Assembly: GCA_950106755.1 (NCBI GenBank)
Contig: CATNNA010000006.1
Coordinates: 1,488,001-1,552,000, forward strand
DNA length: 64,000 bases
Source of the DNA: Climacium dendroides
Taxonomy: Eukaryota > Streptophyta > Bryopsida > Hypnales > Climaciaceae
Direction of reading: 5' to 3'
In this document: one piece after another, positions 40,301-52,512 of the stretch
How positions within the stretch are numbered: position 1 is the first letter of the stretch
Layout of the letters: every line of letters begins with the position of its first letter
Notes under the pieces: model-generated
The model's database searches: none
What the model saw: only the letters and a program-made list of their open reading frames with translations
Told to the model about the DNA's origin: nothing
Translations under genes and position numbers: made by a program

Positions 40301-43225
40301 AACCCGGCCTATTGCTTTCCTACACTGTCTTCTTCATTTGAAATGGATTTGAAAACAAATACTCTTGAAATCATGCTGTATTTAATAGAAACCAAACCAA
40401 TAAATTATATCGGTTTGACGTGCAAGCATGTCCAAAAACGTAACACACAAGTTGCAATTGTTCAAAATAATTAGGATTCATGGAAAAACTTAATTATAAA
40501 ACAATCCAGCCTATTGCTTTCATACACTGTCTTCTTCATTTGAAATGGATTTTTGAACAAATACTCTAGAAATCATGCTGTATTTTATAGAAACCAAACC
40601 AATAAATTATATCGGTTTGACGTGCAAGCATGTCCAAAAACGTAACACACAAGTTGCAATTGTTCAAAATAATTAGGATTCATGGAAAAACTTAATTTTA
40701 AAAGAACCCGGCCTATTGCTTTCCTACACTGTCTTCTTCATTTGAAATGGATTTGAAAACAAATACTCTTGAAATCATGCTGTATTTAATAGAAACCAAA
40801 CCAATAAATTATATCGGTTTGACGTGCAAGCATGTCCAAAAACGTAACACACAAGTTGCAATTGTTCAAAATAATTAGGATTCATGGAAAAACTTAATTA
40901 TAAAACAATCCAGCCTATTGCCTTCATACACTGTCTTCTTCATTTGAAATGGATTTTTGAACAAATACTCTAGAAATCATGCTGTATTTTATAGAAACCA
41001 AACCAATAAATTATATCGGTTTGACGTGCAAGCATGTCCAAAAACGTAACACACAAGTTGCAATTGTTCAAAATAATTAGGATTCATGGAAAAACTTAAT
41101 TTTAAAACAACCCGCCCTATTGCTTTCCTACACTGTCTTCTTCATTTGAAATGGATTTCAAAACAAATACTCTTGAAATCATGCTGTATTTAATAGAATC
41201 CAAACCAATAAATTATATCAGTTTGACGTGCAAGCATGTCCAAAAACGTAACACACAAGTTGCAATTGTTCAAAATAATTAGGATTCATGGAAAAACTTA
41301 ATTTTAAAACAACCCGGCCTATTGCTTTCCTACACTGTCTTCTTCATTTGAAATGGATTTTTGAACAAATACTCTTGAAATCATGCTGTATTTAATAGAA
41401 ACCAAACCAATAAATTATATCGGTTTGACGTGCAAGCATGTCCAAATACGTAACAGACAAGTTGCTATTGTTCAAAATAATTAGGATTCATGGAAAAACT
41501 TAATTATAAAACAACCCAACTTATTGCTTGCATACACTGTCTTCTTCATTTGAAATGGATTACAAAACAAATACTCTAGAAATCATGCTGTATTAAATAG
41601 AAACCAAACCAATAAATTATATCGGTTTGACGTGCAAGCATGTCCAAAAACGTAACACACAAGTTGCAATTGTTCAAAATAATTAGGATTCATGGAAAAA
41701 CTTAATTTTAAAAGAACCCGGCCTATTGCTTTCCTACACTGTCTTCTTCATTTGAAATGGATTTCAAAACAAATACTCTTGAAATCATGCTGTATTTAAT
41801 AGAAACCAAACCAATAAATTATATCGGTTTGACGTGCAAGCATGTCCAAAAACGTAACACACAAGTTGCAATTGTTCAAAATAATTAGGATTCATGGAAA
41901 AACTTAATTATAAAACAATCCAGCCTATTGCCTTCATACACTGTCTTCTTCATTTGAAATGGATTTTTGAACAAATACTCTAGAAATCATGCTGTATTTT
42001 ATAGAAACCAAACCAATAAATTATATCGGTTTGACGTGCAAGCATGTCCAAAAACGTAACACACAAGTTGCAATTGTTCAAAATAATTAGGATTCATGGA
42101 AAAACTTAATTTTAAAACAACCCGCCCTATTGCTTTCCTACACTGTCTTCTTCATTTGAAATGGATTTCAAAACAAATACTCTTGAAATCATGCTGTATT
42201 TAATAGAATCCAAACCAATAAATTATATCAGTTTGACGTGCAAGCATGTCCAAAAACGTAACACACAAGTTGCAATTGTTCAAAATAATTAGGATTCATG
42301 GAAAAACTTAATTTTAAAACAACCCGGCCTATTGCTTTCCTACACTGTCTTCTTCATTTGAAATGGATTTCAAAACAAATACTCTTGAAATCATGCTGTA
42401 TTTAATAGAAACGAAACCAATAAATTATATCGGTTTGACGTGCAAGCATGTCCAAAAACGTAACACACAAGTTGCAATTGTTCAAAATAATTAGGATTCA
42501 TGGAAAAACTTAATTATAAAACAATCCAGCCTATTGCCTTCATACACTGTCTTCTTCATTTGAAATGGATTTTTGAACAAATACTCTAGAAATCATGCTG
42601 TATTTTATAGAAACCAAACCAATAAATTATATCGGTTTGACGTGCAAGCATGTCCAAAAACGTAACACACAAGTTGCAATTGTTCAAAATAATTAGGATT
42701 CATGGAAAAACTTAATTTTAAAACAACCCGCCCTATTGCTTTCCTACACTGTCTTCTTCATTTGAAATGGATTTCAAAACAAATACTCTTGAAATCATGC
42801 TGTATTTAATAGAATCCAAACCAATAAATTATATCAGTTTGACGTGCAAGCATGTCCAAAAACGTAACACACAAGTTGCAATTGTTCAAAATAATTAGGA
42901 TTCATGGAAAAACTTAATTTTAAAACAACCCGGCCTATTGCTTTCCTACACTGTCTTCTTCATTTGAAATGGATTTGAAAACAAATACTCTTGAAATCAT
43001 GCTGTATTTAATAGAAACCAAACCAATAAATTATATCGGTTTGACGTGCAAGCATGTCCAAAAACGTAACAGACAAGTTGCTATTGTTCAAAATAATTAG
43101 GATTCATGGAAAAACTTAATTATAAAACAACCCAACTTATTGCTTGCATACACTGTCTTCTTCATTTGAAATGGATTACAAAACAAATACTCTAGAAATC
43201 ATGCTGTATTAAATAGAAACCAAAC
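34339..43225 (+). repeat. Irregular array of a two-monomer CCCGCCC / ATCAG cassette
   Basis: A pair of units travels together. The first has AACAACCCGCCC and ends TAGAATCC. The second begins TATATCAGTTTG and has CCCGGCC. The ATCAG mark lies at 34552, 36571, 37581, 38389, 38995, 39803, 41217, 42227 and 42833. Steps between them are 10, 5, 4, 3, 4, 7, 5 and 3 units. A third unit with ATTGCCTTC, GGATTTTTGAAC and TATTTTATAG usually comes just before the pair. Units with CAACTTATTGCTTGCAT recur between cassettes. A variant, ATCCGTTTG, occurs at about 35.97 kb. The cassette also occurs at 45.05 and 49.70 kb. Confidence 0.8.
34945..35145 (+). repeat. First 201-bp monomer with the ATAAATAACCC deletion
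   Basis: This unit reads TTATAAATAACCC where its relatives read TTATAAAACAACCC, a net loss of one base near unit position 103. It is the leftmost of 22 such units I counted. The others lie from 43.3 kb onward and become frequent after 50 kb. Here the flank is CCCGGCC; most later ones have CCCAGC, so the deletion has either recombined between backgrounds or arisen twice. Confidence 0.75.
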
Positions 43226-45446
43226 CAATAAATTATATCGGTTTGACGTGCAAGCATGTCCAAAAACGTAACACACAAGTTGCAATTGTTCAAAATAATT
43301 AGGATTTATGGAAAAACTTAATTATAAATAACCCAGCTTATTGCTTTCATACACTGTCTTCTTCATTTGAAATGGATTTCAAAACAAATACTCTTGAAAT
43401 CATGCTGTATTTAATAGAATCCAAACCAATAAATTATATCGGTTTGACGTGCAAGCATGTCCAAAAACGTAACACACAAGTTGCAATTGTACAAAATAAT
43501 TAGGATTCATGGAAAAACTTAATTATCAAACAACCCGGCCTATTGCTTTCCTACACTGTCTTCTTCATTTGAAAGGGATTTCAAAACAAATACTCTTGAA
43601 ATCATGCTGTATTAAATAGAAACCAAACCAATAAATTATATCGGTTTGACGTGCAAGCATGTTCAAAAACGTAAGACACAAGTTGCAATTGTTCAAAATA
43701 ATTAGGATTCATGGAAAAACTTAATTTTAAAACAACCCGGCCTATTGCTTTCCTACACTGTCTTCTTCATTTGAAAGGGATTTCAAAACAAATACTCTTG
43801 AAATCATGCTGTATTAAATAGAAACCAAACCAATAAATTATATCGGTTTGACGTGCAAGCATGTTCAAAAACGTAAGACACAAGTTGCAATTGTTCAAAA
43901 TAATTAGGATTCATGGAAAAACTTAATTTTAAAACAACCCGGCCTATTGCTTTCCTACACTGTCTTCTTCATTTGAAATGGATTTCAAAACAAATACTCT
44001 TGAAATCATGCTGTATTAAATAGAAACCAAACCAATAAATTATATCGGTTTGACGTGCAAGCATGTCCAAAAACGTAACACACAAGTTGCAATTGTTCAA
44101 AATAATTAGGATTCATGGAAAAACTTAATTATAAAACAACCCAGCTTATTGCTTTCATACACTGTCTTCTTCATTTGAAATGGATTACAAAACAAATACT
44201 CTAGAAATCATGCTGTATTTAATAGAAACCAAACCAATAAATTATATCGGTTTGACGTGCAAGCATGTCCAAAAACGTAACAGACAAGTTGCTATTGTTC
44301 AAAATAATTAGGATTCATGGAAAAACTTAATTATAAAACAACCCAGCTTATTGCTTTCATACACTGTCTTCTTCATTTGAAATGGATTACAAAACAAATA
44401 CTCTAGAAATCATGCTGTATTAAATAGAAACCAAACCAATAAATTATATCGGTTTGACGTGCAAGCATGTCCAAAAACGTAACACACAAGTTGCAATTGT
44501 TCAAAATAATTAGGATTCATGGAAAAACTTAATTATCAAACAACCCGGCCTATTGCTTTCCTACACTGTCTTCTTCATTTGAAATGGATTTCAAAACAAA
44601 TACTCTTGAAATCATGCTGTATTTAATAGAAACCAAACCAATAAATTATATCGGTTTGACGTGCAAGCATGTCCAAAAACGTAACACACAAGTTGCAATT
44701 GTTCAAAATAATTAGGATTCATGGAAAAACTTAATTATAAAACAATCCAGCCTATTGCCTTCATACACTGTCTTCTTCATTTGAAATGGATTTTTGAACA
44801 AATACTCTAGAAATCATGCTGTATTTTATAGAAACCAAACCAATAAATTATATCGGTTTGACGTGCAAGCATGTCCAAAAACGTAACACACAAGTTGCAA
44901 TTGTTCAAAATAATTAGGATTCATGGAAAAACTTAATTTTAAAACAACCCGCCCTATTGCTTTCCTACACTGTCTTCTTCATTTGAAATGGATTTCAAAA
45001 CAAATACTCTTGAAATCATGCTGTATTTAATAGAATCCAAACCAATAAATTATATCAGTTTGACGTGCAAGCATGTCCAAAAACGTAACACACAAGTTGC
45101 AATTGTTCAAAATAATTAGGATTCATGGAAAAACTTAATTTTAAAACAACCCGGCCTATTGCTTTCCTACACTGTCTTCTTCATTTGAAATGGATTTCAA
45201 AACAAATACTCTTGAAATCATGCTGTATTTAATAGAAACCAAACCAATAAATTATATCGGTTTGACGTGCAAGCATGTCCAAAAACGTAACAGACAAGTT
45301 GCTATTGTTCAAAATAATTAGGATTCATGGAAAAACTTAATTATAAAACAACCCAACTTATTGCTTGCATACACTGTCTTCTTCATTTGAAATGGATTAC
45401 AAAACAAATACTCTAGAAATCATGCTGTATTAAATAGAAACCAAAC
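43226..45446 (+). repeat. Partial decamer copy followed by cassette units
   Basis: Six units at 43226-44436 match 45851-47061 in order: AGGATTTATGG with the ATAAATAACCC deletion, two TTGAAAGGG units, a TTTTAAAAC unit, a CAGC unit and an ACAGAC/GCTATTG unit. The offset is 2625 bp, 13 units less one base. One private change is ATTGTACAAAATAATT near 43.49 kb. From 44437 the block continues with the TTTTATAG, CCCGCCC and ATCAG cassette units. Confidence 0.78.
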
Positions 45447-48400
45447 CAATAAATTATATCGGTTTGACGTGCAAGCATGTCCAAAAACGTAACACACAAG
45501 TTGCAATTGTTCAAAATAATTAGGATTCATGGAAAAACTTAATTTTAAAACAACCCGGCCTATTGCTTTCCTACACTGTCTTCTTCATTTGAAATGGATT
45601 TCAAAACAAATACTCTTGAAATCATGCTGTATTTAATAGAAACGAAACCAATAAATTATATCGGTTTGACGTGCAAGCATGTCCAAAAACGTAACACACA
45701 AGTTGCAATTGTTCAAAATAATTAGGATTCATGGAAAAACTTAATTATAAAACAATCCAGCCTATTGCCTTCATACACTGTCTTCTTCATTTGAAATGGA
45801 TTTTTGAACAAATACTCTAGAAATCATGCTGTATTTTATAGAAACCAAACCAATAAATTATATCGGTTTGACGTGCAAGCATGTCCAAAAACGTAACACA
45901 CAAGTTGCAATTGTTCAAAATAATTAGGATTTATGGAAAAACTTAATTATAAATAACCCAGCTTATTGCTTTCATACACTGTCTTCTTCATTTGAAATGG
46001 ATTTCAAAACAAATACTCTTGAAATCATGCTGTATTTAATAGAATCCAAACCAATAAATTATATCGGTTTGACGTGCAAGCATGTCCAAAAACGTAACAC
46101 ACAAGTTGCAATTGTTCAAAATAATTAGGATTCATGGAAAAACTTAATTATCAAACAACCCGGCCTATTGCTTTCCTACACTGTCTTCTTCATTTGAAAG
46201 GGATTTCAAAACAAATACTCTTGAAATCATGCTGTATTAAATAGAAACCAAACCAATAAATTATATCGGTTTGACGTGCAAGCATGTTCAAAAACGTAAG
46301 ACACAAGTTGCAATTGTTCAAAATAATTAGGATTCATGGAAAAACTTAATTTTAAAACAACCCGGCCTATTGCTTTCCTACACTGTCTTCTTCATTTGAA
46401 AGGGATTTCAAAACAAATACTCTTGAAATCATGCTGTATTAAATAGAAACCAAACCAATAAATTATATCGGTTTGACGTGCAAGCATGTTCAAAAACGTA
46501 AGACACAAGTTGCAATTGTTCAAAATAATTAGGATTCATGGAAAAACTTAATTTTAAAACAACCCGGCCTATTGCTTTCCTACACTGTCTTCTTCATTTG
46601 AAATGGATTTCAAAACAAATACTCTTGAAATCATGCTGTATTAAATAGAAACCAAACCAATAAATTATATCGGTTTGACGTGCAAGCATGTCCAAAAACG
46701 TAACACACAAGTTGCAATTGTTCAAAATAATCAGGATTCATGGAAAAACTTAATTATAAAACAACCCAGCTTATTGCTTTCATACACTGTCTTCTTCATT
46801 TGAAATGGATTACAAAACAAATACTCTAGAAATCATGCTGTATTTAATAGAAACCAAACCAATAAATTATATCGGTTTGACGTGCAAGCATGTCCAAAAA
46901 CGTAACAGACAAGTTGCTATTGTTCAAAATAATTAGGATTCATGGAAAAACTTAATTATAAAACAACCCAGCTTATTGCTTTCATACACTGTCTTCTTCA
47001 TTTGAAATGGATTACAAAACAAATACTCTAAAAATCATGCTGTATTAAATAGAAACCAAACCAATAAATTATATCGGTTTGACGTGCAAGCATGTTCAAA
47101 AACATAAGACACAAGTTGCAATTGTTCAAAATAATTAGGATTCATGGAAAAACTTAATTATCAAACAACCCGGCCTATCGCTTTCCTACACTGTCTTCTT
47201 CATTTGAAATGGATTTCAAAACAAATACTCTTGAAATCAAGCTGTATTTAATAGAAACCAAACCAATAAATTATATCGGTTTGACGTGCAAGCATGTCCA
47301 AAAACGTAACACACAAGTTGCAATTGTTCAAAATAATTAGGATTCATGGAAAAACTTAATTATAAAACAATCCAGCCTATTGCTTTCATACACTGTCTTC
47401 TTCATTTGAAATGGATTTCAAAACAAATAGTCTAGAAATCATGCTGTATTTAATAGAAACCAAACCAATAAATTATATCGGTTTGACGTGCAAGCATGTC
47501 CAAAAACATAACACACAAGTTGCAATTGTTCAAAATAATTAGGATTCATGGAAAAACTTAATTTTAAAACAACCCGGCCTATTGCTTTCCTACACTGTCT
47601 TCTTCATTTGAAATGGATTTCAAAACAAATACTCTTGAAATCATGCTGTATTTAATAGAAACGAAACCAATAAATTATATCGGTTTGACGTGCAAGCATG
47701 TCCAAAAACGTAACACACAAGTTGCAATTGTTCAAAATAATTAGGATTCATGGAAAAACTTAATTATAAAACAATCCAGCCTATTGCCTTCATACACTGT
47801 CTTCTTCATTTGAAATGGATTTTTGAACAAATACTCTAGAAATCATGCTGTATTTTATAGAAACCAAACCAATAAATTATATCGGTTTGACGTGCAAGCA
47901 TGTCCAAAAACGTAACACACAAGTTGCAATTGTTCAAAATAATTAGGATTTATGGAAAAACTTAATTATAAATAACCCAGCTTATTGCTTTCATACACTG
48001 TCTTCTTCATTTGAAATGGATTTCAAAACAAATACTCTTGAAATCATGCTGTATTTAATAGAATCCAAACCAATAAATTATATCGGTTTGACGTGCAAGC
48101 ATGTCCAAAAACGTAACACACAAGTTGCAATTGTTCAAAATAATTAGGATTCATGGAAAAACTTAATTATCAAACAACCCGGCCTATTGCTTTCCTACAC
48201 TGTCTTCTTCATTTGAAAGGGATTTCAAAACAAATACTCTTGAAATCATGCTGTATTAAATAGAAACCAAACCAATAAATTATATCGGTTTGACGTGCAA
48301 GCATGTTCAAAAACGTAAGACACAAGTTGCAATTGTTCAAAATAATTAGGATTCATGGAAAAACTTAATTTTAAAACAACCCGGCCTATTGCTTTCCTAC

Positions 48401-49484
48401 ACTGTCTTCTTCATTTGAAAGGGATTTCAAAACAAATACTCTTGAAATCATGCTGTATTAAATAGAAACCAAACCAATAAATTATATCGGTTTGACGTGC
48501 AAGCATGTTCAAAAACGTAAGACACAAGTTGCAATTGTTCAAAATAATTAGGATTCATGGAAAAACTTAATTTTAAAACAACCCGGCCTATTGCTTTCCT
48601 ACACTGTCTTCTTCATTTGAAATGGATTTCAAAACAAATACTCTTGAAATCATGCTGTATTAAATAGAAACCAAACCAATAAATTATATCGGTTTGACGT
48701 GCAAGCATGTCCAAAAACGTAACACACAAGTTGCAATTGTTCAAAATAATCAGGATTCATGGAAAAACTTAATTATAAAACAACCCAGCTTATTGCTTTC
48801 ATACACTGTCTTCTTCATTTGAAATGGATTACAAAACAAATACTCTAGAAATCATGCTGTATTTAATAGAAACCAAACCAATAAATTATATCGGTTTGAC
48901 GTGCAAGCATGTCCAAAAACGTAACAGACAAGTTGCTATTGTTCAAAATAATTAGGATTCATGGAAAAACTTAATTATAAAACAACCCAGCTTATTGCTT
49001 TCATACACTGTCTTCTTCATTTGAAATGGATTACAAAACAAATACTCTAAAAATCATGCTGTATTAAATAGAAACCAAACCAATAAATTATATCGGTTTG
49101 ACGTGCAAGCATGTTCAAAAACATAAGACACAAGTTGCAATTGTTCAAAATAATTAGGATTCATGGAAAAACTTAATTATCAAACAACCCGGCCTATCGC
49201 TTTCCTACACTGTCTTCTTCATTTGAAATGGATTTCAAAACAAATACTCTTGAAATCAAGCTGTATTTAATAGAAACCAAACCAATAAATTATATCGGTT
49301 TGACGTGCAAGCATGTCCAAAAACGTAACACACAAGTTGCAATTGTTCAAAATAATTAGGATTCATGGAAAAACTTAATTATAAAACAATCCAGCCTATT
49401 GCTTTCATACACTGTCTTCTTCATTTGAAATGGATTTCAAAACAAATAGTCTAGAAATCATGCTGTATTTAATAGAAACCAAAC
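45447..49484 (+). repeat. Decamer higher-order repeat, 2019 bp, two copies
   Basis: Copies are 45447-47465 and 47466-49484. Each has nine 202 bp units and one 201 bp unit, giving 2019 bp. Shared markers in order are GAAACGAAACC, TTTTATAG with GGATTTTTGAAC, AGGATTTATGG with the deletion, two TTGAAAGGG units, AATCAGG, ACAGAC with GCTATTG and CTCTAAAAATC, TTCAAAAACATAAG with TATCGC and ATCAAGCTG, and CAAATAGTCTAG. Copies differ by at least AACGTAAC against AACATAAC in the first unit. The unit after copy 2 also begins with AACATAAC, then departs (CCCGCCC). Confidence 0.87.
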
Positions 49485-52400
49485 CAATAAATTATATCGG
49501 TTTGACGTGCAAGCATGTCCAAAAACATAACACACAAGTTGCAATTGTTCAAAATAATTAGGATTCATGGAAAAACTTAATTTTAAAACAACCCGCCCTA
49601 TTGCTTTCCTACACTGTCTTCTTCATTTGAAATGGATTTCAAAACAAATACTCTTGAAATCATGCTGTATTTAATAGAATCCAAACCAATAAATTATATC
49701 AGTTTGACGTGCAAGCATGTCCAAAAACGTAACACACAAGTTGCAATTGTTCAAAATAATTAGGATTCATGGAAAAACTTAATTTTAAAACAACCCGGCC
49801 TATTGCTTTCCTACACTGTCTTCTTCATTTGAAATGGATTTGAAAACAAATACTCTAGAACTCATGCTGTATTTAATAGAAACCAAACCAATAAATTATA
49901 TCGGTTTGACGTGCAAGCATGTCCAAAAACGTAACAGACAAGTTGATATTGTTCAAAATAATTAGGATTCATGGAAAAACTTAATTATAAAACAACCCAA
50001 CTTATTGCTTTCATACACTGTCTTCTTCATTTGAAATGGATTACAAAACAAATACTCTAGAAATCATGCTGTATTAAATAGAAACCAAACCAATAAATTA
50101 TATCGGTTTGACGTGCAAGCATGTCCAAAAACGTAACACACAAGTTGCAATTGTTCAAAATAATTAGGATTCATGGAAAAACTTAATTTTAAAACAATCC
50201 GGCCTATTGCTTTCCTACACTGTCTTCTTCATTTGAAATGGATTTCAAAACAAATACTCTTGAAATCATGCTGTATTTAATAGAAACCAAACCAATAAAT
50301 TATATCGGTTTGACGTGCAAGCATGTCCAAAAACGTAACACACAAGTTGCAATTGTTCAAAATAATTAGGATTCATGGAAAAACTTAATTATAAAACAAT
50401 CCAGCCTATTGCCTTCATACACTGTCTTCTTCATTTGAAATGGATTTTTGAACAAATACTCTAGAAATCATGCTGTATTTTATAGAAACCAAACCAATAA
50501 ATTATATCGGTTTGACGTGCAAGCATGTCCAAAAACGTAACAGACAAGTTGCTATTGTTCAAAATAATTAGGATTCATGGAAAAACTTAATTATAAATAA
50601 CCCAGCTTATTGCTTTCCTACACTGTCTTCTTCATTTGAAATGGATTTCAAAACAAATACTCTTGAAATCATGCTGTATTTAATAGAAACCAAACCAATA
50701 AATTATATCGGTTTGACGTGCAAGCATGTCCAAAAACGTAACACACAAGTTGCAATTGTTCAAAATAATTAGGATTCATGGAAAAACTTAATTATCAAAC
50801 AATCCGGCCTATTGCTTTCCTACACTGTCTTCTTCATTTGAAATGGATTTCAAAACAAATACTCTTGAAATCATGCTGTATTTAATAGAAACCAAACCAA
50901 TAAATTATATCGGTTTGACGTGCAAGCATGTCCAAAAACGTAACACACAAGTTGCAATTGTTCAAAATAATTAGGATTCATGGAAAAACTTAATTATAAA
51001 ACAATCCAGCCTATTGCCTTCATACACTGTCTTCTTCATTTGAAATGGATTTTTGAACAAATACTCTAGAAATCATGCTGTATTTTATAGAAACCAAACC
51101 AATAAATTATATCGGTTTGACGTGCAAGCATGTCCAAAAACGTACCAGACAAGTTGCTATTGTTCAAAATAATTAGGATTCATGGAAAAACTTAATTATA
51201 AATAACCCAGCTTATCGCTTTCCTACACTGTCTTCTTCATTTGAAATGGATTTCAAAACAAATACTCTTGAAATCATGCTGTATTTAATAGAAACCAAAC
51301 CAATAAATTATATCGGTTTGACGTGCAAGCATGTCCAAAAACGTAACAGACAAGTTGCTATTGTTCAAAATAATTAGGATTCATGGAAAAACTTAATTTT
51401 AAAACAACCCGGCCTATTGCTTTCCTACACTGTCTTCTTCATTTGAAATGGATTTCAAAACAAATAATCTTGAAATCATGCTGTATTTAATAGAAACCAA
51501 ACCAATAAATTATATCGGTTTGACGTGCAAGCATGTCCAAAAACGTAACACACAAGTTGCAATTGTTCAAAATAATTAGGATTCATGGAAAAACTTAATT
51601 ATAAAACAATCCAGCCTATTGCTTTCCTACACTGTCTTCTTCATTTGAAATGGATTTCAAAACAAATACTCTTGAAATCATGCTGTATTTAATAGAATCC
51701 AAAGCAATAAATTATATCGGTTTGACGTGCAAGCATGTCCAAACACGTAACACACAAGTTGCAATTGTTCAAAATAATTAGGATTCATGGAAAAACTTAA
51801 TTCTAAAACAACCCGGCCTATTGCTTTCCTACACTGTCTTCTTCATTTGAAATGGATTTCAAAACAAATACTCTTGAAATCATGCTGTATTAAATAGAAA
51901 CCAAACCAATAAATTATATCGGTTTGACGTGCAAGCATGTCCAAAAACGTAACAGACAAGTTGCTATTGTTCAAAATAATTAGGATTCATGGAAAAACTT
52001 AATTATAAAACAACCCGGCCTATTGCTTTCCTACACTGTCTTCTTCATTTGAAATGGATTTCAAAACAAATACTCTTGAAATCATGCTGTATTTAATAGA
52101 ATCCAAAGCAATAAATTATATCGGTTTGACGTGCAAGCATGTCCAAACACGTAACACACAAGTTGCAATTGTTCAAAATAATTAGGATTCATGGAAAAAC
52201 TTAATTCTAAAACAACCCGGCCTATTGCTTTCCTACACTGTCTTCTTCATTTGAAATGGATTTCAAAACAAATACTCTTGAAATCATGCTGTATTTAATA
52301 GAATCCAAAGCAATAAATTATATCGGTTTGACGTGCAAGCATGTCCAAACACGTAACACACAAGTTGCAATTGTTCAAAATAATTAGGATTCATGGAAAA

Positions 52401-52512
52401 ACTTAATTCTAAAACAACCCGGCCTATTGCTTTCCTACACTGTCTTCTTCATTTGAAATGGATTTCAAAACAAATACTCTTGAAATCATGCTGTATTAAA
52501 TAGAAACCAAAC
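49485..52512 (+). repeat. Family B mosaic with tandem AAACACGTAAC units
   Basis: The block opens with a CCCGCCC / ATCAG cassette (Z mark at 49698), then alternates TTTTATAG units with deletion units near 50.59 and 51.20 kb. AATCCAAAGCAATAAATT, a C-to-G change just before the unit start, first appears near 51.70 kb. It travels with AAACACGTAAC and TTCTAAAACAACCC in units near 51.7, 52.1 and 52.3 kb, the last two adjacent. A private change, AACGTACCAGAC, is seen near 51.14 kb. Confidence 0.75.
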
